A DNA stretch of 64,000 nucleotides from Bacillus sp. SB49 (GTDB lineage: Bacteria > Bacillota > Bacilli > Bacillales > Halobacillaceae): contig NZ_CP048117.1 in the NCBI RefSeq assembly GCF_000469135.2, positions 1,525,501 to 1,589,500 on the forward strand, read 5' to 3'. The position numbers and the translations under genes are program-made. This document shows positions 7,200-16,311 of the stretch, piece after piece. Each line of letters starts with the position of its first letter. Positions within the stretch are counted from its first letter, which is position 1. A model generated the notes under the pieces. The model had not been told where the DNA came from and searched no databases. It was given only the letters and a program-made list of their open reading frames with translations.

Positions 7200-7359
7200 T
7201 TTCACTGCTCACCCTTTCCTTTTGTCTGTACAGGTTTATACCCTGTCATCAAAGGGAAAAAACGGATGGAAGAAGAAGTCACTCACTCAATAAGAGAGAA
7301 TATTCGGTAATCTCATGTGTGAATGGTACAATGGAAGAAAAGGGAAGGGAAGATGCACG

Positions 7360-8625
7360 ATGTATTTACATAGAAAACCACTCCCCGTTCCGGAAGCCGT
7401 CGCCCGTGTGATGGAGTACGCATGGAACGGCCCTTCGGAAATCGTTTCCATCGGGTCCTGTGACGGAAGAATTCTTGCTGTAGATGTGGAAGCGACTCAT
7501 CCGGTTCCGCCATTTGATAAATCCCCGTATGATGGATTTGCGTTAAAAGCAGGTGATACGGAAGGTCTCTCCAAAGATCATCCGGGAAATTTCCACGTAT
7601 TGGAAACAATCGGAGCAGGTGCCCGCGCTTCGCGAGCCCTCAGGGAGGGGGAAGCCGTCCGGATCATGACCGGAGCAGAAATGCCGGAAGGTGCCGATTG
7701 TGTCGCTATGTTTGAAATTTGTCATACATATGAAGAAGCCGGTAAGGATTGGGTAACGTTGAAACGGCCGATGCAGGCCGGCCAGAATGTCATAGGAAAA
7801 GGAACAGAAACAGAATCCGGGAGAGTGCTGGTGGAGAAAGGGACACCGATTAATCCGGGAGTGAAGGCACTCCTTGCTACTTTCGGTTATTCAGACATCC
7901 GAGTACATAAGAAGCCGCGGATCGGTGTATTCGCTACAGGTACGGAGCTTCTGGAAGTAGACGAAGCATTGGTGCCGGGTAAAATCCGCAACTCGAATGC
8001 CCAAATGGTCTTGAGCCAAATTAAACGTGCCGGGGGAGAAGGCGTGTATCTCGGTAAGCTGGCAGATGAATTCGAAGTCTGCTATCAGGCTGTATCCCGT
8101 GCGATGAAGGATTTCGATTTTCTAATGACGACCGGAGGCGTTTCGGTAGGGGATTATGACTTAATGCCGGCCATTTATGAAAAGCTGGAAGCCGATGTGC
8201 TTTTCAATAAAGTAGCCATGCGCCCCGGCAGCGTGACAACGGTAGCGGTGAAAGACGGAACACTCCTTTATGGACTTTCCGGTAATCCGTCCGCCTGCTA
8301 TGTCGGGTTTGAATTGTTCGCTTACCCAGTGATTCAATCCTTCCTTGGCAGAGAAAAGCCGTATCACCCTTCCATTCAAGCCGTTTTGGGAGAAGATTTT
8401 AAGAAGCCGAACCCATTCGCAAGGTTTGTACGCGGCTTCCTTGCTTATGAGGAAGGAAGGGTTCTCGTGTATCCTGCAGGAGTGGATAAATCGGCTGTTG
8501 TAACTTCACTTGCACATACAAACGTGCTGATCGTCTTGAAAGGCGGTACACGCGGATACCAGAAAGGGGATACTGTCCAGGCGATTTTGTTGGAGTCGCC
8601 GGGAGGCCAACCTCATTTCCAGTAG
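7360..8625 (+). CDS. moeA: Molybdopterin molybdenumtransferase MoeA
   Basis: A 421-residue MoeA that inserts molybdate into adenylylated molybdopterin in the last step of cofactor synthesis. Visible features are the N-terminal [29 protein letters not shown], the domain III MPT-binding [13 protein letters not shown], and GLSGNPSAC. The C-terminal barrel ends the protein. The start at 7360 follows a purine-rich AAGGGAAGGGAAG. It is followed 13 nt later by moaA, so both form one cofactor operon. The other cofactor genes are not in the window. A short promoter-like TACAAT lies about 25 nt upstream. Confidence 0.95.
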   Translation: MYLHRKPLPVPEAVARVMEYAWNGPSEIVSIGSCDGRILAVDVEATHPVPPFDKSPYDGFALKAGDTEGLSKDHPGNFHVLETIGAGARASRALREGEAVRIMTGAEMPEGADCVAMFEICHTYEEAGKDWVTLKRPMQAGQNVIGKGTETESGRVLVEKGTPINPGVKALLATFGYSDIRVHKKPRIGVFATGTELLEVDEALVPGKIRNSNAQMVLSQIKRAGGEGVYLGKLADEFEVCYQAVSRAMKDFDFLMTTGGVSVGDYDLMPAIYEKLEADVLFNKVAMRPGSVTTVAVKDGTLLYGLSGNPSACYVGFELFAYPVIQSFLGREKPYHPSIQAVLGEDFKKPNPFARFVRGFLAYEEGRVLVYPAGVDKSAVVTSLAHTNVLIVLKGGTRGYQKGDTVQAILLESPGGQPHFQ

Positions 8626-8638
8626 AAGGGGTGATCGT

Positions 8639-9652
8639 ATCGATCCGAACATCATTGATCAATTAGGAAGGCCGATCCGGGATTTACGCATCTCCGTCAT
8701 CGATCGGTGCAACTTCCGCTGTACTTACTGTATGCCGAAAGAAATATTCGGGAAAGATTATGCCTTCCTCCCGAAGGATGAACTGCTGAGCTTCGACGAA
8801 ATCCTCCGTCTCGTAAGGATTTCTGCTGCATTCGGAGTGGAAAAAATACGTCTGACGGGCGGCGAGCCACTGCTCAGGAAGGATTTGGACGTGTTGATTC
8901 AAAGAATCCGTGAGGTGGAAGGAATCCGGGATATCGCGTTGACAACGAATGCTGTGCTGCTCACCAAGCAGGCAGAGCGGTTGAAAGCGGCCGGGCTTGA
9001 TCGTGTGAATATCAGTCTGGATGCTGTTGAAGATGAGGTATTTCAACGAACCAACGGGATGGGCATTAAAACAAAGCCTGTGCTGGATGGGATAGAAGCA
9101 GCGAGAGAGGCGGGTCTTGCAATCAAGATCAATATGGTCGTGAAGAAAGGCATGAATGAGGACCAAATTCTGCCGATGGCAAGATATTTCAAAAGTACCG
9201 GCGACACCCTGCGTTTTATCGAATTCATGGAAGTAGGCAACCACAATGGGTGGAACATGGATGCTGTCGTATCGAAGAAGGAGATCATTGACCGGATTCA
9301 CGAAGAAATGCCTCTCATCCCGCTTGATGCGGATTATTTCGGGGAAGTAGCCACCCGCTATAAGTATGAAGACAGCAGCACGGAAATTGGAATTATCTCT
9401 TCCGTGACGGAGGCATTCTGCTCCAGTTGTACGAGGGCGCGGCTGTCTGCTGACGGAAAGCTCTATACATGTCTTTTTGCAACGTCCGGTTTTGATCTGC
9501 GGGAACGATTAAGGGACGGGTCTACGGATCAGCAAATCACGGATTACCTCTTATCCATATGGACAGGAAGGGCCGATCAGTATTCTGTGGACAGAGCCGA
9601 AGGAAAACCGATGAAGCACAATAAAATCGAAATGTCCTATATCGGAGGATGA
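8639..9652 (+). CDS. moaA: GTP 3',8-cyclase MoaA with a non-canonical start
   Basis: A radical-SAM enzyme that, with MoaC, converts GTP to cyclic pyranopterin monophosphate. The N-terminal cluster motif CNFRCTYC (codons near 8709-8730), TGGEPLLR, the C-terminal cluster [19 protein letters not shown] and the essential terminal Gly-Gly are all present. The family alignment needs the conserved [13 protein letters not shown] stretch encoded at 8657 and beyond. However, this frame contains no ATG, GTG or TTG between the moeA stop and the CxxxCxxC motif. The best candidate is ATC at 8639, 7 nt behind AAGGGG. It would give 337 residues, the usual length. An internal start at 8732 would delete the cluster. 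So either ATC is used, or one base (ATG to ATC) has changed. Confidence 0.85.
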   Translation: MDPNIIDQLGRPIRDLRISVIDRCNFRCTYCMPKEIFGKDYAFLPKDELLSFDEILRLVRISAAFGVEKIRLTGGEPLLRKDLDVLIQRIREVEGIRDIALTTNAVLLTKQAERLKAAGLDRVNISLDAVEDEVFQRTNGMGIKTKPVLDGIEAAREAGLAIKINMVVKKGMNEDQILPMARYFKSTGDTLRFIEFMEVGNHNGWNMDAVVSKKEIIDRIHEEMPLIPLDADYFGEVATRYKYEDSSTEIGIISSVTEAFCSSCTRARLSADGKLYTCLFATSGFDLRERLRDGSTDQQITDYLLSIWTGRADQYSVDRAEGKPMKHNKIEMSYIGG

Positions 9653-9729
9653 TTGTTGTTCTTTCTTTGCCCCATGCAGCATCGTCCTCTATAATATAAA
9701 TAATAATCTTTTTCGGGGAGGTTGTTCTC

Positions 9730-10155
9730 GTGAAAACCTTTAAATTGATTTCTTTAGATATCGTGGAAGAGAAGAATGATGACATTACACAGAGACGGAT
9801 CAAGCTGCAGGACGGTTTAATCATAAACCGAGAAGATGATCACGGGCGCTGGGTCATTGAAGCTTATGTGGACCACAGCTATCAGGAATTCTTTGAAGAC
9901 ATGTACGAGCGACAAGAAGAAATCATCATCCAGGCGAAAATAACAAAGCAGACCAATACGCCAGCTGCTTTCATGGTAAAGCCGATTGATATTAATAAAA
10001 TCGGGGATTCTATGAATGTCATCTTCATGGGTACGATTATCGACCGCCGACTGGAACAAGTCGAGCAGGTGTTGAAACAGCTCGTTGACGAGGGATATCA
10101 GGGAGAAGCGCTCCTTGAAGCGTTTAAACAGCGCGGGCAGAAAACGAAAGCATAA
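9730..10155 (+). CDS. ywpF: YwpF-like protein
   Basis: A 141-residue soluble protein starting MKTFKLISLDIVEE, matching the Bacillus YwpF family. GTG at 9730 lies behind GGGGAGG. The sequence alternates beta strands (WVIEAYVD, IIIQAKITK) with a C-terminal helix pair (LEQVEQVLKQLVDEGYQGEALLEAF). No catalytic motif is visible, and the family has no established function. An AT-rich CTATAATATAA about 35 nt upstream is a plausible -10 region. It has its own terminator. Confidence 0.75.
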   Translation: MKTFKLISLDIVEEKNDDITQRRIKLQDGLIINREDDHGRWVIEAYVDHSYQEFFEDMYERQEEIIIQAKITKQTNTPAAFMVKPIDINKIGDSMNVIFMGTIIDRRLEQVEQVLKQLVDEGYQGEALLEAFKQRGQKTKA

Positions 10156-10157
10156 CG

Positions 10158-10197
10158 ATGGCGACAATGGGTTCCGGCCCGTTCGTCGCTTTTTTTA
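10158..10197 (+). terminator. Rho-independent terminator after ywpF
   Basis: GGCGAC and GTCGC flank a loop containing GGGTTCCGGCCCG, followed by seven T. Confidence 0.7.
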
Positions 10198-10327
10198 GTA
10201 AGAGCCGGCAGGTCTTTAGAATCAATGGATTTAAAAAGATGGGAGAAATTTATCGAACATCCTGCTATACTATGACATGGTGATTCACAAGAGGAATCAG
10301 AAAATGAAACATTAAAGGAGATTTACT

Positions 10328-11689
10328 ATGTGGGTGAGGAGAAAAAGCCTGCTGTGGCTGAATGATTTATCGCCATTTCAACTAATCGCACTATACTACT
10401 TATTAGCCGTCACCATTTCATCCATATTGATATCTTTGCCGGTCGCTCACAATGAAGGGGTTACGATCAGCTTTATCGATATATTGTTCACTGCTGTCAG
10501 TGCCGTCAGCGTTACAGGCCTTACGACTGTTCCGATTGCCGACACGTTCAGTACGACCGGGTACTTCATCATCGCTCTTGTGCTGCAGTTCGGTGGGATC
10601 GGTGTCATGACGCTTGGAACACTTGTCTGGCTGATGCTCGGTAAGAAAATAGGGATGAAAGAACGCCGGCTTATTATGACGGACCAGAACCAGACTTCGT
10701 TCCAGGGAATGGTCCGGCTCGTCAAGCAGATCGTCCTTGTGGTGCTCATCATCGAATTGATCGGTTTCCTTATCCTGGGTACGTATTATCTGCAGTATTA
10801 CGATGCTGGGGAAGCGTATCTTCAAGGTTTCTTCGGAACAATCAGCGCCATGACGAACGGCGGTTTTGATATTACAGGACAGTCCCTTGTACCATATAAA
10901 GACGATTATTTCGTTCAATTCATCCATATGATTCTGATCATTTCCGGAGCTATCGGATTTCCGGTGTTAATTGAAGTGAAGCAATACCTGCTCCATAATA
11001 CGGACGAGCAAAGCATCAGCTTCTCTCTGTTTGCAAAATTAACAACATTTACGTTCCTGGCATTGGTCGTATTCGGTACCATCATGATTTTCCTCCTGGA
11101 ATTCAAAAACTTCTTTGTCGACAAATCGTGGCACGAGATTCTTTTTTATTCCTTGTTCCAATCGGTAACGACGCGTAGTGGAGGACTGGCGACGCTTGAT
11201 ATTAATCAATTTACGGAGCAAACACAGCTGTTCATGTCCTCTCTCATGTTTATCGGAGCTTCACCGAGCAGCGTAGGAGGCGGTATAAGGACAACCACGT
11301 TCGCGCTGGTCGTCATTTTCGTTCTCACCTTTGCACGTGGCGGCGATAACATCCGCATCTTCCGTCGCGAAATCCATCCGGAAGATTTGAACAAGGCCGT
11401 CGTCGTAACGATCGTCGCTTTGTTCGTCTGCTTTACCGCTGTCCTTGTTCTTTCCATTACAGAACCGTTCAGTCTGAATGAATTGATCTTTGAAGTGACA
11501 TCCGCTTTCGGTACGGTAGGGTTATCCCTCGGTATTACGCCTGGTCTTTCCTGGTTCGGGAAATGTATACTCATGCTTCTCATGTTCCTCGGAAGAATCG
11601 GCCTGCTTACTTTCCTGTTCTCGTTCAAGAAAGAGGATAAGCCGAAAGGGAAGTACCACTATCCGAAAGAACGCGTTATTATAGGATGA
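10328..11689 (+). CDS. ktrD: Ktr/Trk-type potassium channel subunit (KtrB/KtrD)
   Basis: A 453-residue membrane protein of the TrkH/KtrB superfamily, with four M-P-M repeats. The selectivity-filter glycines are seen in VTGLTT, TNGGFD, TRSGGL and GTVGLS, one per repeat. Transport needs a cytoplasmic RCK ring (KtrA or KtrC); a clear KtrC is encoded 37 kb away at 48624, so KtrCD is the likely complex. Such channels import K+ (often Na+-coupled) after osmotic upshift, fitting a halophile, and KtrC rings are gated by nucleotides and c-di-AMP. No riboswitch is seen in the 170-nt upstream region, which holds only a TATACT-type -10 near 10268. Choosing KtrD rather than KtrB rests on the unlinked KtrC. 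Confidence 0.88.
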   Translation: MWVRRKSLLWLNDLSPFQLIALYYLLAVTISSILISLPVAHNEGVTISFIDILFTAVSAVSVTGLTTVPIADTFSTTGYFIIALVLQFGGIGVMTLGTLVWLMLGKKIGMKERRLIMTDQNQTSFQGMVRLVKQIVLVVLIIELIGFLILGTYYLQYYDAGEAYLQGFFGTISAMTNGGFDITGQSLVPYKDDYFVQFIHMILIISGAIGFPVLIEVKQYLLHNTDEQSISFSLFAKLTTFTFLALVVFGTIMIFLLEFKNFFVDKSWHEILFYSLFQSVTTRSGGLATLDINQFTEQTQLFMSSLMFIGASPSSVGGGIRTTTFALVVIFVLTFARGGDNIRIFRREIHPEDLNKAVVVTIVALFVCFTAVLVLSITEPFSLNELIFEVTSAFGTVGLSLGITPGLSWFGKCILMLLMFLGRIGLLTFLFSFKKEDKPKGKYHYPKERVIIG

Positions 11690-11691
11690 TA

Positions 11692-11727
11692 ATAAAAAGC
11701 ACACAGCTTTCGCTGTGTGCTTTTGTT
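11692..11727 (+). terminator. Rho-independent terminator after ktrD
   Basis: AAAAGCACACAGC and GCTGTGTGCTTTT form a 13-bp stem with a TTTC loop. Confidence 0.9.
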
Positions 11728-11769
11728 TTGCAACGACCGAGGTTGCCGGTACGTTTTGTTACCCGTTTA

Positions 11770-11904
11770 TTAGCAATAGAATGCTGCTCCGACGATAACC
11801 AATAGAATGAACAATACGACGATCAAGGCAAAGTTATTGCCATAACCACGTGGTCTGTAGCATGGGTTGCCACAGCCTCTTCCTCCGTAATAGCCTCCGT
11901 ACAT
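11770..11904 (-). CDS. YjcZ-family small sporulation protein
   Basis: A 44-residue protein. The first half is Gly/Tyr/Cys rich ([20 protein letters not shown]), and the second is one hydrophobic helix ending in Cys ([20 protein letters not shown]). This is the standard YjcZ family build: glycine-tyrosine head plus single membrane segment. Family members are made during sporulation in Bacillus. ATG at 11904 lies behind AGGAGGTGAGC. It ends with two stops in a row. Confidence 0.85.
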   Translation of the reverse strand: MYGGYYGGRGCGNPCYRPRGYGNNFALIVVLFILLVIVGAAFYC

Positions 11905-11979
11905 AAGCTCACCTCCTGTTTCTACATTCGTAGCCTATGCAGATGGAGGCGGTGGTGTATAGTCATTCACCCATTTTTA

Positions 11980-12183
11980 TCAAATAGTGAAAGTCGGAGC
12001 TGCCAGTTTAGCGATTTTGCTTTTATGATGTTGTTCATTTCTTCGCTGTTCTTCGTAATGTTCACACCGATCCACTTCTTCACACCAATGGTTCAGTCGT
12101 TCGTTGCTGAATTGGTTGTGGGGAGGGTGGTGGGTGGAATGGGAAGGGAAATACGGACTTGAAATTCTTTGATTGGCATACAT
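11980..12183 (-). CDS. Hypothetical protein, His/Asn-rich (67 aa)
   Basis: Not recognised. ATG at 12183 has AAGGAGG 8 nt upstream; a longer frame starts at 12237 but without a site. The product is polar and rich in His, Ser and Pro at the start (SPYFPSHSTHHPPHNQF), then charged and helical (CEEVDRCEHYEEQRRNEQHHKSK) with two cysteines. The neighbouring YjcZ gene and the composition suggest a spore-associated protein, but nothing proves this. It is divergent from the carotenoid operon. Confidence 0.5.
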   Translation of the reverse strand: MYANQRISSPYFPSHSTHHPPHNQFSNERLNHWCEEVDRCEHYEEQRRNEQHHKSKIAKLAAPTFTI

Positions 12184-12372
12184 GCAATCGACCTCCTTGG
12201 CCGTATTCTTTCCTTTATAGAGGATTTTATCCCGCATGTGCAGGAATAGCTTTCTTTATACAGAAATAATAACGTAATCGCCTGCCTGGGTTATATCTGA
12301 TCAAATAAGGGTACATGATGGATATAGTTATTTTTACATAAAAGCTACAACATATTGGTAAAGCATATTCAT

Positions 12373-12401
12373 TAGATATCTTTGTACAACTTTTGTATAA
12401 T
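12373..12401 (+). promoter_or_regulatory. Promoter of the crtN-crtN-crtM operon
   Basis: A consensus TATAAT at 12396-12401 with a weak -35 TAGATA (12373-12378) at 17-nt spacing. The start would fall near 12408, about 33 nt before the first crt codon. The weak -35 and the overlapping repeats suggest a controlled promoter. Confidence 0.6.
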
Positions 12402-12413
12402 ACTTGTACACTT
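12381..12413 (+). promoter_or_regulatory. Three tandem 11-bp repeats, CarH/LitR-type light operator
   Basis: Three head-to-tail 11-bp units: TTTGTACAACT, TTTGTATAATA and CTTGTACACTT. The core TTGTAyA recurs at exactly 11-bp intervals, so the same face of DNA is presented each turn. The middle unit contains the -10 hexamer. Tandem 11-bp repeats overlapping a carotenoid promoter are the known operator design of CarH/LitR, MerR-type repressors that use adenosylcobalamin as light sensor. Assignment to that family is inference; the regulator gene is not in the window. Confidence 0.6.
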
Positions 12414-12440
12414 AAAAGACAGATAGAGAAGGTGGAAGTT

Positions 12441-13925
12441 ATGAGAAAAATTGCAGTGATCGGTGCCGGCCCGGGTGGCCTTGCATCCGCCATGATCCTT
12501 GCGTCCCAAGGATACGAAGTCGATGTATATGAGAAGCAGGCTTATGTAGGAGGGCGGAACGGGCATTTCCAACTTGGGGATTATACATTCGATATCGGGC
12601 CGACGTTCTTGAGCATGCCGCAGATCATGGAAGAAATCTTTGAAATGTCAGGGCGGAATGTCCATGACTATATGGATCTGCGGGAGCTTTCACCTATGTA
12701 TGAACTCCAGTTTGACGGTAAGCGTGTTCCTATGTATAGAGACCGGGAGAAAATGCTCGCTGTCATCCGTGATTATTTCCCAGGAAATGAGAGAGGATAC
12801 GAGCGCTTCATGGAGGACACGGGTGAAAAGATGCAGGCATTGATGCCTCTTCTACAGACACGTCACCATCGTCTGATGGACTATGCGAGCAGACGCGCCT
12901 TGAAAGCACTCCCTAAATTATCGCTTGGGAAATCGGTCTATGATGTGTTGTCCGAATACTTTACAGATGAAAAGCTGAAAATCGCTTTTACATTCCAGGC
13001 GAAATATCTGGGGATGTCACCTTGGGAATGTCCAGGTGCTTTCTCTATCCTTTCCTATATGGAACATGAATGGGGAGTGTTTCATCCGATCGGAGGGGTC
13101 AATCAATTGACGAAGGCTATGGCGAAGGTGACGGAAGAACACGGCGGCAGGATCCATTTAAACAGTGGAGTGAAAAGGATTGCGGTAGACGGCAAACGAA
13201 TCACAGGACTTGAGCTTGAAAACGGGGATTCGGTGATTGCGGATGAGTACATCATAAATGCGGATTTCGCCGAAGCGATGTCCAACCTTGTGGATGACGG
13301 AGCACTGAAAAAGCATTCCAGAGACAAATTGGACCGGAAGAAATTCTCCTGCTCGACATTCATGATTTATGTCGGCCTGGATAAGAAATACGATATGCCT
13401 CATCATACGATTCTTTTTGCCGATGATTATAAAAAGAACGTAGAGGAGATGACGAAGGATCTTGTGTTGTCTGATGAGCCTTCCATCTATATCCATAATG
13501 CGAGCGTTACGGATCCGACCCTTGCACCCGATGGCCATTCAGCCGTCTATATTCTGGCACCGGTCCCGAATAATTATTCGGATATTGACTGGGACGGCAA
13601 ACAGGAAGCTTTTAAAGAACTCGTTTATGACGAGATAGAGAAGAAAACAGGATTTCACGATATTCGGGAGCATGTGGTTGTCGAGAAAGTGCTGACACCA
13701 AAGCAATGGCAGACGGATCATTATGTGCATCAGGGAGCGACGTTCAGCATGGGGCATCAGCTCTCACAAATGATGTATTTCCGCCCTCACAATCGATTTC
13801 AGGAACTGGACCACTGTTGGCTTGTAGGAGGCGGTACCCATCCAGGAAGCGGTCTGCCGACGATATTAGAGTCCGCCCGTATTACAACCGGTTGGATCAG
13901 GGAAGCGGAGGTGCAGCCTTCATGA
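12441..13925 (+). CDS. crtN: C30 carotenoid desaturase, CrtN/CrtI family (first copy)
   Basis: A 494-residue FAD-dependent desaturase of the phytoene/diapophytoene family. The N-terminal dinucleotide motif is GAGPGGLASA (residues 7-16), followed by the typical YEKQAYVGGRNG and FDIGPTFL. The C-terminal FAD signature is HPGSGLPTILESARI. In C30 pathways such enzymes introduce the double bonds that turn dehydrosqualene into diaponeurosporene or diapolycopene. The start at 12441 follows GGTGG; the upstream part of the frame is the promoter. Its stop overlaps the ATG of the next gene (ATGA), so the two are translationally coupled. Which of the three CrtN-type proteins does which step cannot be settled from sequence alone. 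Confidence 0.85.
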   Translation: MRKIAVIGAGPGGLASAMILASQGYEVDVYEKQAYVGGRNGHFQLGDYTFDIGPTFLSMPQIMEEIFEMSGRNVHDYMDLRELSPMYELQFDGKRVPMYRDREKMLAVIRDYFPGNERGYERFMEDTGEKMQALMPLLQTRHHRLMDYASRRALKALPKLSLGKSVYDVLSEYFTDEKLKIAFTFQAKYLGMSPWECPGAFSILSYMEHEWGVFHPIGGVNQLTKAMAKVTEEHGGRIHLNSGVKRIAVDGKRITGLELENGDSVIADEYIINADFAEAMSNLVDDGALKKHSRDKLDRKKFSCSTFMIYVGLDKKYDMPHHTILFADDYKKNVEEMTKDLVLSDEPSIYIHNASVTDPTLAPDGHSAVYILAPVPNNYSDIDWDGKQEAFKELVYDEIEKKTGFHDIREHVVVEKVLTPKQWQTDHYVHQGATFSMGHQLSQMMYFRPHNRFQELDHCWLVGGGTHPGSGLPTILESARITTGWIREAEVQPS

Positions 13926-15397
13926 CAAAGACTGCGATTATCGGTGGAGGTATCGGCGGGCTTGTGACAGCACTGCTTTTATCCCGCGAAGAGAACAGGG
14001 AAGTGACTATTTTCGAGAAGAATGACCATCTCGGCGGCCGGTTGACGTATGAACGTCATGGAGAGTTCAAGATCGATCAAGGTCCGACGATTATTCTTCT
14101 CCCTGATATGCTTCTTGATATATTGGAAGAGGGTGGGATTCCGAGGGAGGATATACCGATCATCCCGTGCAGCCCGCTTTATGACGTACATTTTGAGGAC
14201 GGCAAGAGTTTCGTGAAATTCTCCGATCCGGAGAGACAGAAAGAAGAGCTGCGAGCAAAGTTCCCTGGTAATGAGAAGCACTTCGACCGGTTTCTTGCGG
14301 ATATGAGAACAAGGTTCCTTCAGGGGAAATCCCAGTTTCTTGAGAAATCTTTCGTAGAGAAGCGAACGTTCTTCTCAAGGAAGAACTTAAAAACGCTCAT
14401 GAAATTGAAAGCCTATCAGAATGTAAAGAAAATGATGCGCAGCTACTTTGATGATGAACGTCTCATCGAGGCATATACGCTGCAGACGCTTTATATCGGC
14501 GGTCACCCGGAGCAGTCTCCGGCAATGTATTCCCTCGTTTCATACAGTGAACATGAACACGGTATATGGTACATGAAAGGCGGTTATGCCCGACTTGTTG
14601 ACATCATCCAAGCGGAACTGCAGAAACGCGGAGTGGCGATCCGGACAGGTACGGCAGTGGAAGAAGTGCTCGTGGAAGGTGGAACGGCGAAGGGCATAGC
14701 TACGAAGGAAGGCCGGGCCTACTATGATGAGCTTGTCATGAACGGAGATTTTCCGATTATGGATCGAATGCTTCCAGAGCGGTACCGGCTGAACCGTAAA
14801 TACACGCCTTCTTCCGGTTGTTTATTACTCTACATGGGACTCGATCGGAATTATCCCAACCACTCTATTCACCAGTTCTTTATGACAGGGGATTTCGACC
14901 GGCACATGAGGCAGGTGTTTCAGGACAAAATGCTTCCGGATGATCCTTCGTTCTATACCTTCCATCCCTCCTTGGTCGATGACTCGCTTGCCCCGGCAGG
15001 CAAGGGAGTCCTTTATACATTGATTCCGGTCCCCTCTGGAGAAGAGGTCGACTGGAGCGGAAAAGACCGGCTGATCGAGCATGTGCTCGATCAAATGGAA
15101 GAAAGGGGCTTTCCTGATCTGCGGGAGCATATCGAATGGCTCCATGTCCGTACACCGGCACAGGCAGAGCAGGAGGGGCTTTATGCGGGAGGAAGCTTCG
15201 GAATTGCCCCTACGCTCTTCCAATCGGGTGTCTTTCGTCCGCAGCTGCAACCGTATCAAGTCGACCACCTGTATGCCGTCGGTGCTTCTATCCATCCGGG
15301 AGGAGGGGTGCCGATTGTCATGCAGGGGGCGAAGATATTGGCAGATTATTTGCAATTTGAGGGGAAAGCAAGGCATAATTACAAGCGAGGTGTTTAA
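13922..15397 (+). CDS. crtN: C30 carotenoid desaturase, CrtN family (second copy)
   Basis: A 491-residue relative of the preceding protein, with GGGIGGLVTA near the start, FEKNDHLGGRLTYE, DQGPTIILLPD, and the C-terminal GASIHPGGGVPIVMQGAKI. The segment GGSFGIAPTLFQSGVFRPQ resembles the matching region of staphylococcal CrtN, so this copy is the better candidate for the main dehydrosqualene desaturase. Its start overlaps the first crtN stop by 4 bp, and it is followed by crtM 3 nt later. A second desaturase in the operon fits further desaturation of the C30 chain, as in pigmented Bacillaceae. Confidence 0.85.
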   Translation: MTKTAIIGGGIGGLVTALLLSREENREVTIFEKNDHLGGRLTYERHGEFKIDQGPTIILLPDMLLDILEEGGIPREDIPIIPCSPLYDVHFEDGKSFVKFSDPERQKEELRAKFPGNEKHFDRFLADMRTRFLQGKSQFLEKSFVEKRTFFSRKNLKTLMKLKAYQNVKKMMRSYFDDERLIEAYTLQTLYIGGHPEQSPAMYSLVSYSEHEHGIWYMKGGYARLVDIIQAELQKRGVAIRTGTAVEEVLVEGGTAKGIATKEGRAYYDELVMNGDFPIMDRMLPERYRLNRKYTPSSGCLLLYMGLDRNYPNHSIHQFFMTGDFDRHMRQVFQDKMLPDDPSFYTFHPSLVDDSLAPAGKGVLYTLIPVPSGEEVDWSGKDRLIEHVLDQMEERGFPDLREHIEWLHVRTPAQAEQEGLYAGGSFGIAPTLFQSGVFRPQLQPYQVDHLYAVGASIHPGGGVPIVMQGAKILADYLQFEGKARHNYKRGV

Positions 15398-15400
15398 TTG

Positions 15401-16237
15401 ATGACGGATTTGAACCAAGCATACCATCATTGTCGCAAAGTAATTGAAAAACATTCCAAGACCTTCTCCAAAGCTTTCGCACTGCTGCCGAAACAGCAAA
15501 AACAAGCGGTTTGGGCCATCTACGCTTTTTGCCGGCGCGTGGATGATATCGTTGATGAGGGGGCGAATCCGAAAGCTGAGCTTGAAGCATTTGCCTTGGA
15601 ATTCGATAATTTCATGGAAGGAAAGCTCGAGCTGAATGATCCGGCCTGGCTGGCGCTCGACGACGTCTTTCGGAATTTCACCATCGACCCCGAGCCTTAT
15701 TACGAAATGATCCGGGGACAGCGGATGGATCTGTATCCCGAACCCATAGATACGAAAGAGGACCTTCTTCATTACTGTTATCATGTCGCAAGTACTGTAG
15801 GGCTGATGCTGCTGCCGGTAATCGCACCTGGACGTGTCGCTGCATTAAGGACGGGAGCGATCGAGCTCGGTTATGCCATGCAGATCACGAACATACTTAG
15901 GGATATCGGCGAAGATATGGAAATCGGACGCCTCTACTTACCTAAAGAGACAATGGAAAAGCACGGCTATACGATGATCGATCTCCGGAGCGGGAAGATC
16001 AACGAATCGTTCATAGCGATGTGGGAAGAATTGGCCGCGGATGCCGAGGGATATTATGAGCGTGCACTTGCTACGCTCCCTGAGTATCCTGTCTACTCCC
16101 GGATGCCTGTCGGGGGTGCTGCCAAAATGTACCGTGCCATCCTTCCGACTGTCCGCAGGAATAACTATCAAGTGTTCGGCAAACGCAACTTCGTTTCAGA
16201 TCAGGAAAAGAAAGAGATCATTGCAGAAATGCAGTGA
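15401..16237 (+). CDS. crtM: Dehydrosqualene (diapophytoene) synthase CrtM
   Basis: A 278-residue head-to-head prenyl synthase that condenses two farnesyl diphosphates to dehydrosqualene. Both Mg2+-binding aspartate motifs are present: RVDDIVDEG (about residues 44-52) and [14 protein letters not shown] (about 165-178). An [11 protein letters not shown] context is typical of squalene/phytoene synthases. ATG at 15401 follows the previous stop directly; the preceding GCGAGG acts as ribosome site. A terminator overlaps the stop codon and ends the operon. The C30 rather than C40 product is inferred from the neighbouring CrtN-type genes and the absence of a geranylgeranyl synthase. Confidence 0.9.
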   Translation: MTDLNQAYHHCRKVIEKHSKTFSKAFALLPKQQKQAVWAIYAFCRRVDDIVDEGANPKAELEAFALEFDNFMEGKLELNDPAWLALDDVFRNFTIDPEPYYEMIRGQRMDLYPEPIDTKEDLLHYCYHVASTVGLMLLPVIAPGRVAALRTGAIELGYAMQITNILRDIGEDMEIGRLYLPKETMEKHGYTMIDLRSGKINESFIAMWEELAADAEGYYERALATLPEYPVYSRMPVGGAAKMYRAILPTVRRNNYQVFGKRNFVSDQEKKEIIAEMQ

Positions 16238-16248
16238 TCTCTTTTTTT
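16213..16248 (+). terminator. Terminator overlapping the end of crtM
   Basis: AGAGATCA and TGATCTCT pair across a loop with inner TTGC/GCAG pairing; seven T follow. The crtM stop TGA lies inside the stem. Confidence 0.85.
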
Positions 16249-16311
16249 CGTTCCTATACGTTTTCGTAAACATGTTTTATAATAGTTGAAAAATGGGTCA
16301 GGAGGAAAGAC

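Noticed and set aside
14825-15784. Minus-strand frame of 319 codons opposite crtN and crtM
   Set aside because: Both opposite genes have clear family motifs; the frame lacks a ribosome site and any domain.
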